This document shows, one piece after another, positions 25,626 to 34,153 of a stretch of 64,000 nucleotides of DNA. How positions within the stretch are numbered: the first letter of the stretch is position 1; every line of letters starts with the position of its first letter. Source of the DNA: Myxococcales bacterium (GTDB taxonomy: Bacteria > Myxococcota_A > Polyangia > Haliangiales > Haliangiaceae); the NCBI GenBank assembly GCA_947483555.1, contig CANKMW010000008.1:81931-145930 (forward strand), given 5' to 3'. A program made the translations under genes and the position numbers. The notes beneath the pieces were generated by a model. The model worked only from the letters and a program-made list of their open reading frames with translations, had not been told where the DNA came from and ran no database searches.

Positions 25626-28600
25626 ATGAGCTTCAGGCGCCGCGGTTGGACGTCGGGGGACTCCAGCGTTGGTGAGGTCGACGCGGGTCCCGCGCCCGGC
25701 AAGCGCACCCTGACCGGCGCCCTGCAGGCCAAGGCGGCGGGCGCGCCGGCCGACGACGTCACCAACTTTCAAGGGCTGGCCAGCAGCACGGTCGGCGGCG
25801 ATCAGCCGCCGCCGGTGGCGCCGATCGCTGCGCCGTCGTCGGGCGAGAGCTTCCTCGCCAGCCTCGGCGCGCGGCCGGTCGCCACCGAGGGCGGCCCCAG
25901 CGCGGTGGCCCTCGTCGCAGCGCCTCCGGCACTGGCGGCGCAGGCCGATCAGCTACCCGCGCCGCCGCCGCCGCAACCGACGTCGCCGCAGGTGAGCGCC
26001 GCGGTGATCCACGGGGTCGCCGCCGAAGCGCGCACCGAGCGAGCTGCGCCGGCTCGGGCGCCGACCGCGCCGGCGACGCCGCCTAGCCCGGCGCCGGCCG
26101 CGCCGATCGTCAACTCGGCGCCGACGCGAGAGCGAGCGGAGACCGCGATCGAGGTGCCTGCAGATCCGCGCGTCGCGCAGCCGAGCGCGCTGCCGGAGCC
26201 GCGGCCGGCGGTGGACGTCGCGGTGGTTCCGGCGGCGCCGGTGGCGTTGCCGGTGCCGGTGCCGCGCGGGGGGAACGCGGCGGCGCCGAATGCGGAGGTC
26301 ACGGCGCAAGCGGCGACGGTGCACAGCACGGTGGCGTCCGATCTGAGCGCGCTGGGAGCGGCGATGACGGCGGCGGGCGCGAGCGGGCTGGACGGACTCC
26401 GGCTCGACGGCGCGCTCGGCGCGGCGGTGCAGACGGCCCACGATCCGGCGGCGCGGCGAACTGCGATGAGCGCGATCGATGGACTGTCGACCGGCTTCCG
26501 CGAGGGTGCCGGCGAGCTGGCGGCGGCGCGGCCACCTCAGCCTCAGCGCGACGCACAAGGACCAGGTCGCGCGGCCTCCGAGAATCAGCGCGAGGTCGCG
26601 CGGATCGCCAGCCAGACCTTCGGAACGATGGCGGAGGCGGTGGGCGAGACCGGCACCGGCGCGCTGGCGAGCTTCGGCCAGGGCGCGGGGCAGCTGCAGG
26701 CGCCGGCGATGCCGAGCGAGGCAACCAATGCGGCGCAGCGGAGCGAGACGGCCGCGACCGCGATGACGACCGCACAGCGGGAAACCTCGGGGCGCCTGGG
26801 CGCGAGCTCCGCACGCGTGGTGACCGACGTGGCAGAGGGGGCGGCGCAGAACCGCACCGGCTTCGGCACGGTGGCACAGACCGCGACCGGCACGATCGGC
26901 AACCTCGGCGCTCAGCGGACCGACGCCGTGGGCACCGTCGGATCGACCGGTCACGGCGCGATGAACCAGGGCCGCCAACTGGCGGCGAGCGGGCTGGCGG
27001 CGCTGGGCGGACAGCGGCGCGACGCAACCCGGACCGACAGCGCAGCTGCGCAGGCCCGACACGGCGAGCGCGCCGGCATGGTGAGCTCGACGATCGCGAA
27101 CGCCGTCACCCCGGCGGCGGCTGCCGAGGAGGCGCCGCCGCCGGGGCCTGCTCAGGCCGCACCGGCGGAAGCCAACGCCGCGCCCGCCGCGGAAGCCAAC
27201 GCCGCGCCCGCCGGGGAAGCCAACGCCGCGCCCGCCGGGGAAGCCAACGCCGCGCCTGCCGTGGAAGCCGCGACGCCAGCACCTGCCGCCACCGCAGCCA
27301 ACGTCGCTGCGAAGAACGAGACGGCCCCCGCGGCACCCGTACCCACTGCCGAGGCATCCGCACCTCCGGCGCCGGCTGAGGCCGCGGCACCTGCTGCTGC
27401 CAACGCGCCCGCGCCCGCCGCTGCTGCGAACGCACCCGCGCCTGCTGCCAACGCGCCCGCGCCCGCCGCTGCTGCGAACGCACCCGCACCCGACGCTGCC
27501 AACGCGCCCGCGCCTGCCGCTGCTGCGAACGCACCCGCACCTGCCGCTGCTGCGAACGCACCCGCACCCGACGCTGCCAACGCACCCGCCGTTGCCAACG
27601 CCCCCGCGCCCGCACCTGCGGCCAGCGCGCCCGCACCTGCGGCCAGCGCGCCCGCACCCGCGCCCGCGCCTGCGGCCAACGCGCCCGCGCCTGCGCCGAA
27701 CGCACCCGCGCCCGCCGCTGCTGCGAACGCGCCAGCCCCCGCGCCTGCGGCCAACGCGCGCGCCCCCAAGCCCGCAGCGGCCGGTCGCCCCACAGCGCCC
27801 GCGGCACCCGCAGCGCCCGCGCGTGCGCCCGCCCCTTCCGTCGCGCCCGCGCCCGCGCCTGCGCCCGCACCGACGATCGGCGCCGACGCCGGCGCGATCG
27901 CCTCGCCGATCAGCAACTGGGCGCGTCCGCTGACCTCGACGCTCGCCGGAGGCATGCCCAATTCGGGCGCGGTCACCGGCGTTCTCGACGGCGCCGGCGA
28001 CGGGCTGAAGCAGGCGATCGAGCGCACCACCCAGCCTCTCACCGCCGCGGGCGAGCAGCGCGACGCCGAGCTGATGTCCCACGCGCAGCAACTCGGCGAC
28101 GACATCGACGCCACGAGCAACATGTGCGTCGCGGACATCCAGCAGACCGCCGCCGCCGACGACGCCGAGGCCCTCGTCTGCAGGGAACAGAGCGTCACCG
28201 AGCTCCAGGCGGAACGTCAGGTGTGCGAGGAGGGTCTCCAGCAGTCCCGCCAGACCGCCCAGACCGGCACCAGCGACTCGGCCTCCCAGGCGACGGATCA
28301 GGTCTGCCAGCTCGGGCAGAACCAGAGCCACGACATCTGCGACCGGATCAACGAGCTCCGCGCCCAGATCGAGCAGACGTCCGCCGAGCAGGCCGCGCGC
28401 GTCGACACCGCCCTCACCGACGCCACCACGCACATCGAGACCGAGCGGGACGAGCGCTCCACCGAGGTCCGCGAGTCGGCGACGACCGCGCGCACCGACC
28501 TGCTCACCACCTCGCAGCAGGAGCGCGATCGGGTCCTGGAGAGCTTCCGGATCGAGTCCGAGGCGATCACCGCGCACGCCGAGTCCGAGCGGCAGCGGTT

Positions 28601-30635
28601 GCAGGACGAGACCCAGCGGCTCGCCGTCGAGACCCTCGAGCACGGCGCCATCGAAGCCGATCGCGTGCTCGCCGAGGGCACCGCTCACGCCGCCGACGTG
28701 CGTACGCACGGCGAGGCGGCCGCGGGGGGCATCGAGACGAGCGCCACGACCCGCGCCACCGCCGAGGTCGCGCGCGGCGAGGCCCGCGCCACCCAGCTCA
28801 CGACCGACGCCGCGACGCGGGTCGCCGCGCTGCCCGCCGGCGACACCAGCGGCACCACGATCACCACGATCGCCGCCCAGCGCGCCGCCAGCGCGCGCAC
28901 GCTGGCGGCCGGCCACGCCGGCGAGATCCGCGAGCAAGGCCGCACCGAGGCCGCCGCCATCCGCACGCGGTCCGAGGCCGACGCGGTCCAGCTCGAGGCC
29001 GACGCCCAGACCTTCGCCGACGAGATCCGCGCCCACGCCGACCAGGACGCCCGCGACCTCGAGCAGATGGGCGCCGATTCGCTGGTGCGGATCGATGACG
29101 AGGAAACGACCGGCCTGGCCGAGCTCGAGGCCAGCCGCGACGCCGGCGTCACCGCCATCGAGGAGCAGCTCACCCAGGGTGAGGCCGAGATCGCGCAGCA
29201 GCGCGACGACGCCCTCGCCGAGCTCGAGCGGATCGCCGCCGACGCCCTGGCCAACGCCCAGACCGAGCACGACCTCGCGATCGCCGACATCGAGGCCCTG
29301 CTCCAGGAAGCGCTCGCCCGCCTCGACTGCAACAGCCAGGAGGACCTCGCCGACCTCGAGCAGATGGTCGCCGACGCCGAGCGCATGATCCAGGAGCGTG
29401 CGGATCAGGCGGTCGACCGGATCGACGCCGAGGCCGAGCAAGCGTCGCAGCGCATGCAGGAGACCGCCGACCAGGCGATCGCCGGCATCGAGCAGACCGC
29501 GCAGCAGCGCTCGGCCGCGATCACGCAGGCGGCCTCCGACGCGACCGCCCAGATGCAGAGCATCTCGGAGAACGCGCGCACCGCGATCACCACGGCGACC
29601 GACACGGCGATCGCCGAGATCTCCACCGAGCAGGAGGCGCGGATCGCCGAGCTCTGGGCGGTGAGCGATGACGCGTCGGCGATCCTCGAGCAGTCTCGCC
29701 AGACCGCCCGCGCCGCGACCGACGCGCAGGTCGCCGCCTCGGGCCACGAGCCGCCGCGCGCCGGCCTCGGTCAGTTCGAGGTCGTGCCCGACAACTTCGT
29801 CGGGCCGCTGGCGCCCAACCAGATCCGCCAGTCACAGCACGACTCGCTCATGGCCGGCGGCTTCGACACCTTCGACGTCGTGCCCAACGACGTCGTCGGA
29901 CCGTTGCAAGCCAACCAGATGCGCCAGGACGACTACAACCGGATGCAAGCTGGGTGGCTGCGCATGGATCAGGGACAGGGAATGGCGCTGACCGGAACCC
30001 CGGCGGACCAGCAGATGATGCGCGACCGCCTGTCCCACGGCATCAGCACCTCGGAGGACTTCCGCACCACCTACGGCGGGCTGACCGACGCGGCCAACAC
30101 CAACACCGTCACCATCGAGTCGGGCCGCGCCCAGCCCGGCGTCTACGGCGGCGCCTACGACTACACGACGATCGGCGGCAATGCCCAGACCCGCCGCACC
30201 CAGACCGTGGACCTCGCCGACCTCGACGCGATGCCGCTCACCGCCCCCGCCCACTCCCCGAACGCTCGCACGGCGCAAGAGCGACTTCTGCACGAGATCA
30301 ACGAAGCGCAAGCCGGCCGCAGCCTGGCCAACGACCCCGACGGTACGGGCGGCACCGCCGCCGCGCAGCATCAACGGCGGTGGGCGCTGGCGCACCCCGA
30401 AGGGATCAACGCGGAGAATGACCATCGCGACGAGCACGGCGCGGGGGGCCACCGCCCGCAACTCGGCCAGCCGAACAGCAGCCCGACGGCGGGCGTCAAC
30501 GCCGCCGGCAACGCGACCGACACCTGGACGTACTCGGACGGCTCCTACGAAGTGTGGGAGAAGGACGCCAATGGACAGACCATCCGCACCACCTACTATG
30601 ATTCGACGGGTGCGGTCACAGGCACCTATCCCTGA
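25626..30635 (+). CDS. Large Ala/Pro-repeat and coiled-coil protein, candidate toxin or contractile-injection cargo
   Basis: A 1669-residue protein without a signal peptide. Near the N-terminus is Pro-Gly-Lys-Arg-Thr-Leu-Thr-Gly-Ala-Leu. This resembles the PGKxTLxxxL motif that opens DUF4157-type proteins linked to extracellular contractile injection systems. An Ala/Pro low-complexity region follows, with four Glu-Ala-Asn-Ala-Ala-Pro-Ala units near 515-546 and Asn-Ala-Pro-Ala-Pro repeats to about 715. Charged coiled coil covers about 810-1370. Two 32-residue copies start at residues 1384 and 1416 (Phe-Glu/Asp-Val-Val-Pro). The last 240 residues look like a separate domain with His-Glu-Ile-Asn-Glu at 1556-1560, possibly a zincin-like site, ending in a Tyr-rich RHS-like strand. 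The layout suits a delivered polymorphic effector; function is inferred. Confidence 0.6.
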   Translation: MSFRRRGWTSGDSSVGEVDAGPAPGKRTLTGALQAKAAGAPADDVTNFQGLASSTVGGDQPPPVAPIAAPSSGESFLASLGARPVATEGGPSAVALVAAPPALAAQADQLPAPPPPQPTSPQVSAAVIHGVAAEARTERAAPARAPTAPATPPSPAPAAPIVNSAPTRERAETAIEVPADPRVAQPSALPEPRPAVDVAVVPAAPVALPVPVPRGGNAAAPNAEVTAQAATVHSTVASDLSALGAAMTAAGASGLDGLRLDGALGAAVQTAHDPAARRTAMSAIDGLSTGFREGAGELAAARPPQPQRDAQGPGRAASENQREVARIASQTFGTMAEAVGETGTGALASFGQGAGQLQAPAMPSEATNAAQRSETAATAMTTAQRETSGRLGASSARVVTDVAEGAAQNRTGFGTVAQTATGTIGNLGAQRTDAVGTVGSTGHGAMNQGRQLAASGLAALGGQRRDATRTDSAAAQARHGERAGMVSSTIANAVTPAAAAEEAPPPGPAQAAPAEANAAPAAEANAAPAGEANAAPAGEANAAPAVEAATPAPAATAANVAAKNETAPAAPVPTAEASAPPAPAEAAAPAAANAPAPAAAANAPAPAANAPAPAAAANAPAPDAANAPAPAAAANAPAPAAAANAPAPDAANAPAVANAPAPAPAASAPAPAASAPAPAPAPAANAPAPAPNAPAPAAAANAPAPAPAANARAPKPAAAGRPTAPAAPAAPARAPAPSVAPAPAPAPAPTIGADAGAIASPISNWARPLTSTLAGGMPNSGAVTGVLDGAGDGLKQAIERTTQPLTAAGEQRDAELMSHAQQLGDDIDATSNMCVADIQQTAAADDAEALVCREQSVTELQAERQVCEEGLQQSRQTAQTGTSDSASQATDQVCQLGQNQSHDICDRINELRAQIEQTSAEQAARVDTALTDATTHIETERDERSTEVRESATTARTDLLTTSQQERDRVLESFRIESEAITAHAESERQRLQDETQRLAVETLEHGAIEADRVLAEGTAHAADVRTHGEAAAGGIETSATTRATAEVARGEARATQLTTDAATRVAALPAGDTSGTTITTIAAQRAASARTLAAGHAGEIREQGRTEAAAIRTRSEADAVQLEADAQTFADEIRAHADQDARDLEQMGADSLVRIDDEETTGLAELEASRDAGVTAIEEQLTQGEAEIAQQRDDALAELERIAADALANAQTEHDLAIADIEALLQEALARLDCNSQEDLADLEQMVADAERMIQERADQAVDRIDAEAEQASQRMQETADQAIAGIEQTAQQRSAAITQAASDATAQMQSISENARTAITTATDTAIAEISTEQEARIAELWAVSDDASAILEQSRQTARAATDAQVAASGHEPPRAGLGQFEVVPDNFVGPLAPNQIRQSQHDSLMAGGFDTFDVVPNDVVGPLQANQMRQDDYNRMQAGWLRMDQGQGMALTGTPADQQMMRDRLSHGISTSEDFRTTYGGLTDAANTNTVTIESGRAQPGVYGGAYDYTTIGGNAQTRRTQTVDLADLDAMPLTAPAHSPNARTAQERLLHEINEAQAGRSLANDPDGTGGTAAAQHQRRWALAHPEGINAENDHRDEHGAGGHRPQLGQPNSSPTAGVNAAGNATDTWTYSDGSYEVWEKDANGQTIRTTYYDSTGAVTGTYP
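27168..27768 (+). repeat. Ala/Pro-coding tandem repeats
   Basis: Four 24-nt units (27168-27263) encode Glu-Ala-Asn-Ala-Ala-Pro-Ala-Gly/Ala/Val. From about 27399 to 27768 variable copies of Asn-Ala-Pro-Ala-Pro-Ala-Ala follow, with near-identical 60-nt blocks repeated at least three times. The region is an extended flexible linker, prone to length change in frame. Confidence 0.85.
29775..29966 (+). repeat. Two-copy 32-residue protein repeat
   Basis: Two consecutive 96-nt units encode related segments. Both contain Phe-Asp/Glu-Val-Val-Pro, then Val-Gly-Pro-Leu, Asn-Gln-Ile/Met-Arg-Gln and Met-Ala/Gln-Ala-Gly. They sit between the coiled coil and the C-terminal domain of the large protein, where a cleavage or docking element would be expected. 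Confidence 0.8.
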
Positions 30636-31105
30636 TGAGCTCGACCGTCTCCCGAAGGTGCATCATCGTCGTCGGCCTCGCCCTCGCGCTCATCAACTGC
30701 CGGCGTGAACCCGACGAGGACAGCTCCAAGGCCGTGACCCGCGGCAAGGACGTGCCCGTGGCTGACCGTGACCCTGACCGTGACCTAGACACCGTGACGA
30801 TCGTCGGCACCCTGACCGCGCTCGGGCGAGCGCCCGGCATCATGCCCGGCGACATCAGCCCGCAGCAGAGCGTGTCGCTGCGCGTGGAGTCGGCCGAGGG
30901 GGCGGACGTCGCTGCCGGCACGACCGTCGAGATCCTGATCACGATGATGGGGCACGTGCCGATCATCTCGGGCTCCCCCATCCCGGCCCCCGAGCTCGAC
31001 CCGTCGTACTTCCGCGTCGGCCGACGCTTCCGGATTGCCACCACGCCGGCGAACGGTCGCTACTACGGCAAGATCGACAAGGACGCGATCCAGGCCCTCG
31101 ACTGA
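30635..31105 (+). CDS. Small exported lipoprotein coupled to the large toxin-like gene
   Basis: A 156-residue protein with an N-terminal Arg-Arg-Cys segment, a hydrophobic core and Leu-Ile-Asn-Cys at the expected lipidation site. An acidic stretch with Asp-Arg-Asp-Pro-Asp-Arg-Asp follows, encoded by a short CTGACC/GTGACC repeat, then a beta-rich domain (about 55-150). The start overlaps the upstream stop (TGATG), so both are made together. By position it could be an immunity or secretion partner of the large protein, but nothing in its sequence proves this. I do not recognise the family. Confidence 0.6.
   Translation: MSSTVSRRCIIVVGLALALINCRREPDEDSSKAVTRGKDVPVADRDPDRDLDTVTIVGTLTALGRAPGIMPGDISPQQSVSLRVESAEGADVAAGTTVEILITMMGHVPIISGSPIPAPELDPSYFRVGRRFRIATTPANGRYYGKIDKDAIQALD
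30766..30790 (+). repeat. Short CTGACC/GTGACC hexamer repeat, in frame
   Basis: About four alternating hexamers CTGACC and GTGACC encode Asp-Arg-Asp-Pro-Asp-Arg-Asp just after the signal region of the small lipoprotein. Confidence 0.6.
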
Positions 31106-31293
31106 TTTGCGGACATTTTTCGGGCAGTCCGCTGCGGACCGACTCCCTGGAGCGCTCGCCATGCCGCTCGCGGGCCTGCATACGCCTCGCGGAGCTGCTC
31201 GCTGGCGGCCGCTGCCCGCGCTGCCGCGGAATCCCGCCACGCTCGAAAGTTCAGCGTCCCGTCATGCCCCGCCCGTCATGGCGTTCGTCATGC
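31106..31293. other. Convergent intergenic region with possible hairpin terminator
   Basis: There are 188 nt between two converging genes. At 31109-31139 the arm GCGGAC, a 12-nt AT-rich loop, GTCCGC, one base and GCGGAC again could form either of two stem-loops; the T run is inside the loop, not after the stem. The rest shows no convincing reading frame or RNA motif. Confidence 0.35.
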
Positions 31294-32037
31294 TCAGCGA
31301 CGCTTCTTGCCGCTGGTCCGCCGCGCCGGGGCCGCCACCAGCTTCGCCACACTCGGGCGCGCCAGGTCGATGACGTCATCGACCCCGGCATCGGCCAGCC
31401 GATCGGCGAGCTCGCCCCAGCCGCGCGCCAGCTTGAAGACCAGCTCGTCGGGATGGAGCGGGTAGATCGCGAACAGGTGGATCGCGTTCCCGTCGCCAGG
31501 GCGCGCCACGTCGTCGTCCTCTGGCAGCGAGGCCGGGGCGCCGATCACGAAGCCGACGAACGGGACGCCGGGCGCCACCGCCTGCGGCGGATCTCCGTTG
31601 GGGATCGTGTGGCCGTCGCCAAGCCAGGTCTGGAGCGTGTGCGGTAGTCGCGCCAGGTGCTTGAGCCAGCGCACCGGCCAGTGCCAGCGCGCCTCGACCG
31701 CCACCTCGCGGGGCGCCGGTTCGCCGGGCCGGAGCTCGCCCAGCACAGGCCAGGTCGCCGGCAGCCGGACCATCAGCTCGACGGACCTCGGCGCGTCGAC
31801 GCCGTCGGGCACCTGCATCGGCCGATCGCTCATGCCGGTCGTGAACAGCGTCCACGCGTCGTCGGCGTCCGCCGGTCGGACGACGTGCACGTCGATGGGG
31901 ATCGGCTCGGACTCGAGGTCGCGGAAGACGTGGTCGGCGGCGCCGAGGTGGCGGGCGACCAAGGCGACCACCGCGTCGACGGCGGTCGCGTCGGTGGGCC
32001 CGACCGCTCCGCCCGCCCTGACCTCGTCCTTCGACAT
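31294..32037 (-). CDS. Suppressor-of-fused (SUFU)-like domain protein
   Basis: A 247-residue soluble protein. It has the order of bacterial SUFU-fold proteins: Ile-Pro-Ile-Asp-Val-His-Val-Val-Arg-Pro near 45, Trp-Thr-Leu-Phe-Thr-Thr-Gly-Met-Ser near 63, Val-Glu-Leu-Met-Val-Arg-Leu-Pro near 89, Trp-Pro-Val-Arg-Trp-Leu-Lys near 119 and Leu-Tyr/Pro-Leu-His-Pro-Asp-Glu-Leu near 195. The tail is basic (Gly-Lys-Lys-Arg-Arg). Bacterial SUFU proteins are often immunity or partner proteins in toxin systems, and the large toxin-like gene is nearby. However, this gene is on the opposite strand and separated by a hairpin region, so that link is weak. The ATG at 32037 is chosen because upstream residues look like shadow sequence. 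Confidence 0.7.
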   Translation of the reverse strand: MSKDEVRAGGAVGPTDATAVDAVVALVARHLGAADHVFRDLESEPIPIDVHVVRPADADDAWTLFTTGMSDRPMQVPDGVDAPRSVELMVRLPATWPVLGELRPGEPAPREVAVEARWHWPVRWLKHLARLPHTLQTWLGDGHTIPNGDPPQAVAPGVPFVGFVIGAPASLPEDDDVARPGDGNAIHLFAIYPLHPDELVFKLARGWGELADRLADAGVDDVIDLARPSVAKLVAAPARRTSGKKRR

Positions 32038-32125
32038 GCCGCAAACATACCCCTGCGCCGCCGTGGGTCCCGTTACCGGCGCCGGCGCCGGCGACGATTC
32101 CGGCCAGGCCACCGCGCGCCGGGCG

Positions 32126-32131
32126 TACACT
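32126..32131 (+). promoter_or_regulatory. Putative -10 hexamer (TACACT) of the SDR gene
   Basis: TACACT ends 5 nt before the ATG at 32137, with no ribosome-binding sequence between them. This is consistent with a leaderless transcript. Confidence 0.4.
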
Positions 32132-32136
32132 GACCC

Positions 32137-33093
32137 ATGACCCGCACCCCGCTGACCATCCTGGTCACGGGCGCGAGCTCCGGCCTCGGCCTGGCGCTCG
32201 CTCACCGGCTCCTCCGCGACACGCCGCATCGGGTCGTGCTCACCGCCCGCGCCTCGTCGCTAGCGCGGTTCGCCGCCGCCGGTCTGGTCGACGGCGAGCG
32301 GGTCGCGCTGCTGGCACTCGACGTCACGCTCGCCGCCGAGCGCCGCGCCGCGGTCGCCGCCGCCGAGGCCCGCTTCGGGGCCATCGACGTGCTGGTCAAC
32401 AACGCCGGCGTCGCCTACCGCTCGGTGCTCGAGCACGTGAGCGAGCGAGACTTCCTCGACCAGATGGAGGTCAACTACGTCGGACCGGTCGAGCTGATCC
32501 GGCTCGTGCTGCCCGCCATGCGCGCCCGGCGCGCCGGCTGCATCATCAACGTGTCCTCGGTCGGCGGCATGATGGCGATGCCGACGATGGCGATCTACAG
32601 CGCGTCGAAGTTCGCGCTCGAGGGCGCCACCGAGGCGCTCTACTACGAGGTCAGCCCGTGGCGCATCCGCGTCAGCCTGATCCAGCCCGGGTTCGTGCAC
32701 TCCGAGTCGTTCGAGCACACCCGCCTGACCGCGGGCAGCGAGCGATCCCATGACGATCAGCGCGACGCCTATCACGCCCACTACGAACACATGTCGCCGT
32801 TCATCGCCCGCCTGATGCGCGCGGCCCGCGCCACGCCTGACTCGATCGCCAGGAAGATCATCCACACCATGCACCGCCGCCGCCCGCCGCTGCGCGTCGC
32901 GGTGACGATCGACGCCTGGCTGTTTGGTTACCTGCGCCGCTTCATGCCCCGCTCGCTCTACCACTGGCTCCTGCGCCGCTCGCTGCCCGGCATCCGCCAC
33001 TGGGGCGAGGTGACCGGCGCGCCCCCGTTACCCGGTCCGTACCCCGATCCTGGCCCGGTAGCTGCCAGCCCCGACCCGAAGCGGCGATACTAG
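32137..33093 (+). CDS. Short-chain dehydrogenase/reductase (SDR)
   Basis: A 318-residue classical SDR. The cofactor motif is Thr-Gly-Ala-Ser-Ser-Gly-Leu-Gly from about residue 10. Asn-Asn-Ala-Gly-Val-Ala lies near 88, the catalytic Ser in Asn-Val-Ser-Ser-Val-Gly-Gly near 140, and Tyr-Ser-Ala-Ser-Lys near 154-158. The tail beyond 250 is longer than the usual 250-residue family length, is basic and includes a hydrophobic stretch (about 255-290), as in membrane-associated SDRs acting on lipids or retinol-like substrates. The substrate is not predictable. The next gene begins 7 nt after the stop, so the two may be co-transcribed, although a separate -10-like hexamer overlaps the stop. Confidence 0.88.
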   Translation: MTRTPLTILVTGASSGLGLALAHRLLRDTPHRVVLTARASSLARFAAAGLVDGERVALLALDVTLAAERRAAVAAAEARFGAIDVLVNNAGVAYRSVLEHVSERDFLDQMEVNYVGPVELIRLVLPAMRARRAGCIINVSSVGGMMAMPTMAIYSASKFALEGATEALYYEVSPWRIRVSLIQPGFVHSESFEHTRLTAGSERSHDDQRDAYHAHYEHMSPFIARLMRAARATPDSIARKIIHTMHRRRPPLRVAVTIDAWLFGYLRRFMPRSLYHWLLRRSLPGIRHWGEVTGAPPLPGPYPDPGPVAASPDPKRRY

Positions 33094-33100
33094 GTGGCAC

Positions 33101-33562
33101 ATGTTCGAACGCCACCTCGAGCAGCAGCCGGACGGTCGGGTCACCGTGATGCTGTCGGGCATCATCGACGAGAGCGCCGATCTCGATCAGCTGCTCGGTG
33201 ACCTCGAGGGCGACCTGGCGATCGACCTGTCGGGGATCGTGCGCATCAACTCGGTCGGCATCGACCGCTGGGTCACCGCGATCGCGCAGCTGTCGTCGAC
33301 GCGCCGGATCACCGTCGAGGCGGTGCCGTACAGCATCGGTATGCAGGCCAACTACGTGACCAACTTCTTCGCCCGCGCCGAGGTGCTGTCGTGCCTGGCC
33401 CCGTACGTGTGCCCGACCTGCGAGACCAGCCGTCCGATGCTGGTCCACCGTGATGAGGTGGCGCTGCGGGCGCCGGTTCGCTGGTGCACCGGATGCAAGG
33501 GCGAGCTGACCTTCGACGAGTTCGAAGGCTACTTCGACTTTCTGATGCGGACCCGCGGCTGA
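33101..33562 (+). CDS. STAS-like protein with C-terminal zinc-binding Cys pairs
   Basis: A 153-residue protein. The first 90 residues look like a STAS domain (anti-sigma antagonist fold): Gly-Arg-Val-Thr-Val-Met-Leu-Ser-Gly-Ile-Ile-Asp, then Leu-Ala-Ile-Asp-Leu-Ser-Gly-Ile-Val-Arg-Ile-Asn-Ser-Val-Gly near 45-59, where Ser is the usual phosphorylation position. The C-terminal part has Cys-Pro-Thr-Cys (104-107) and Cys-Thr-Gly-Cys (129-132), a likely zinc ribbon. The combination suggests a small signalling protein. No kinase or phosphatase partner is adjacent, and the role is unknown. Confidence 0.7.
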   Translation: MFERHLEQQPDGRVTVMLSGIIDESADLDQLLGDLEGDLAIDLSGIVRINSVGIDRWVTAIAQLSSTRRITVEAVPYSIGMQANYVTNFFARAEVLSCLAPYVCPTCETSRPMLVHRDEVALRAPVRWCTGCKGELTFDEFEGYFDFLMRTRG

Positions 33563-33570
33563 CCGGCGGT

Positions 33571-34122
33571 TCAGTTGCCGAGATCGCAGGCAAAGAACAG
33601 CAGCAGGCGCGGCGGCGCGTTGCCGGTGTCGAGCATGGCCGGGCCGAGGAACATCCCGGGGCGGATCTCGCGCAGCTCGTCGCGGATCATGCGGATGGGC
33701 TTCGGGTTCACGGCGTGGTTGTAGTCGAGCAGGATGCACGGCGCGCCGTCGATGGCCGACGCCTCGATCCGGGTCGTGAACGGGAACCAGCGCTTGCCGC
33801 CGGCAAGCCGGAGCCGGTTGACGCCGTTGCCGGTGGCGTCCGAATCGGCGGTGAAGCTCTTGCCGGCCCACGGGAACCACGACGCGCTCGCCAGCGAGCG
33901 CACGGCGCGGCCCCGGGCGCCGCGATCGACACCGCGGACGCTCAGCATGCGGCACACCGGGCTACCGTCGAGCGCGCGGACCGATCCGGGCACCGTGCCG
34001 CGGCGGTACACGGCCTCGAGCGCGTCGACGTCGAGGGCGGCCAGGTCATCGAGAGTCCGGGGCGCGGACACGGTGGAGCTGGTGAGGAAGGGACGGGCGG
34101 TCGCGGTGGCGGTCTCGATCAT
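33571..34122 (-). CDS. Conserved protein of unknown function, TetR-operon member
   Basis: A 183-residue soluble protein without signal or membrane segment. It has a helical start (Asp-Asp-Leu-Ala-Ala-Leu-Asp-Val-Asp-Ala-Leu-Glu) and then a beta-rich body. Recurrent aromatic motifs are Trp-Phe-Pro-Trp-Ala-Gly-Lys-Ser-Phe, Arg-Trp-Phe-Pro-Phe-Thr-Thr-Arg and Leu-Asp-Tyr-Asn-His-Ala. It ends Phe-Leu-Gly-Pro-Ala-Met, then Leu-Leu-Phe-Phe-Ala. I have the impression of a lipocalin-like family of hypotheticals that sit beside TetR regulators, but cannot name it. The start has GGAGAA 4-9 nt upstream. It lies 31 nt downstream of the TetR-type gene on the same strand, so it is presumably controlled by it. 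Confidence 0.7.
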   Translation of the reverse strand: MIETATATARPFLTSSTVSAPRTLDDLAALDVDALEAVYRRGTVPGSVRALDGSPVCRMLSVRGVDRGARGRAVRSLASASWFPWAGKSFTADSDATGNGVNRLRLAGGKRWFPFTTRIEASAIDGAPCILLDYNHAVNPKPIRMIRDELREIRPGMFLGPAMLDTGNAPPRLLLFFACDLGN

Positions 34123-34153
34123 GGCTTCTCCGTCTGGCTGAGGTGGGCGGGCA

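Noticed and set aside
27399..27768. Possible CRISPR-like or satellite array
   Set aside because: Repeat units are coding, contiguous and without unique spacers; they encode an Ala/Pro linker.
25953..29747. Antisense open frame of 1264 codons opposite the large repeat protein
   Set aside because: Its composition is Arg/Gly-rich mirror coding of the Ala/Glu sense frame. No start signal, domain or ribosome site supports it; long antisense frames are expected at this GC content.
31109..31139. Strong intrinsic terminator
   Set aside because: The T run lies in the loop instead of after the stem; kept only as a possible hairpin.
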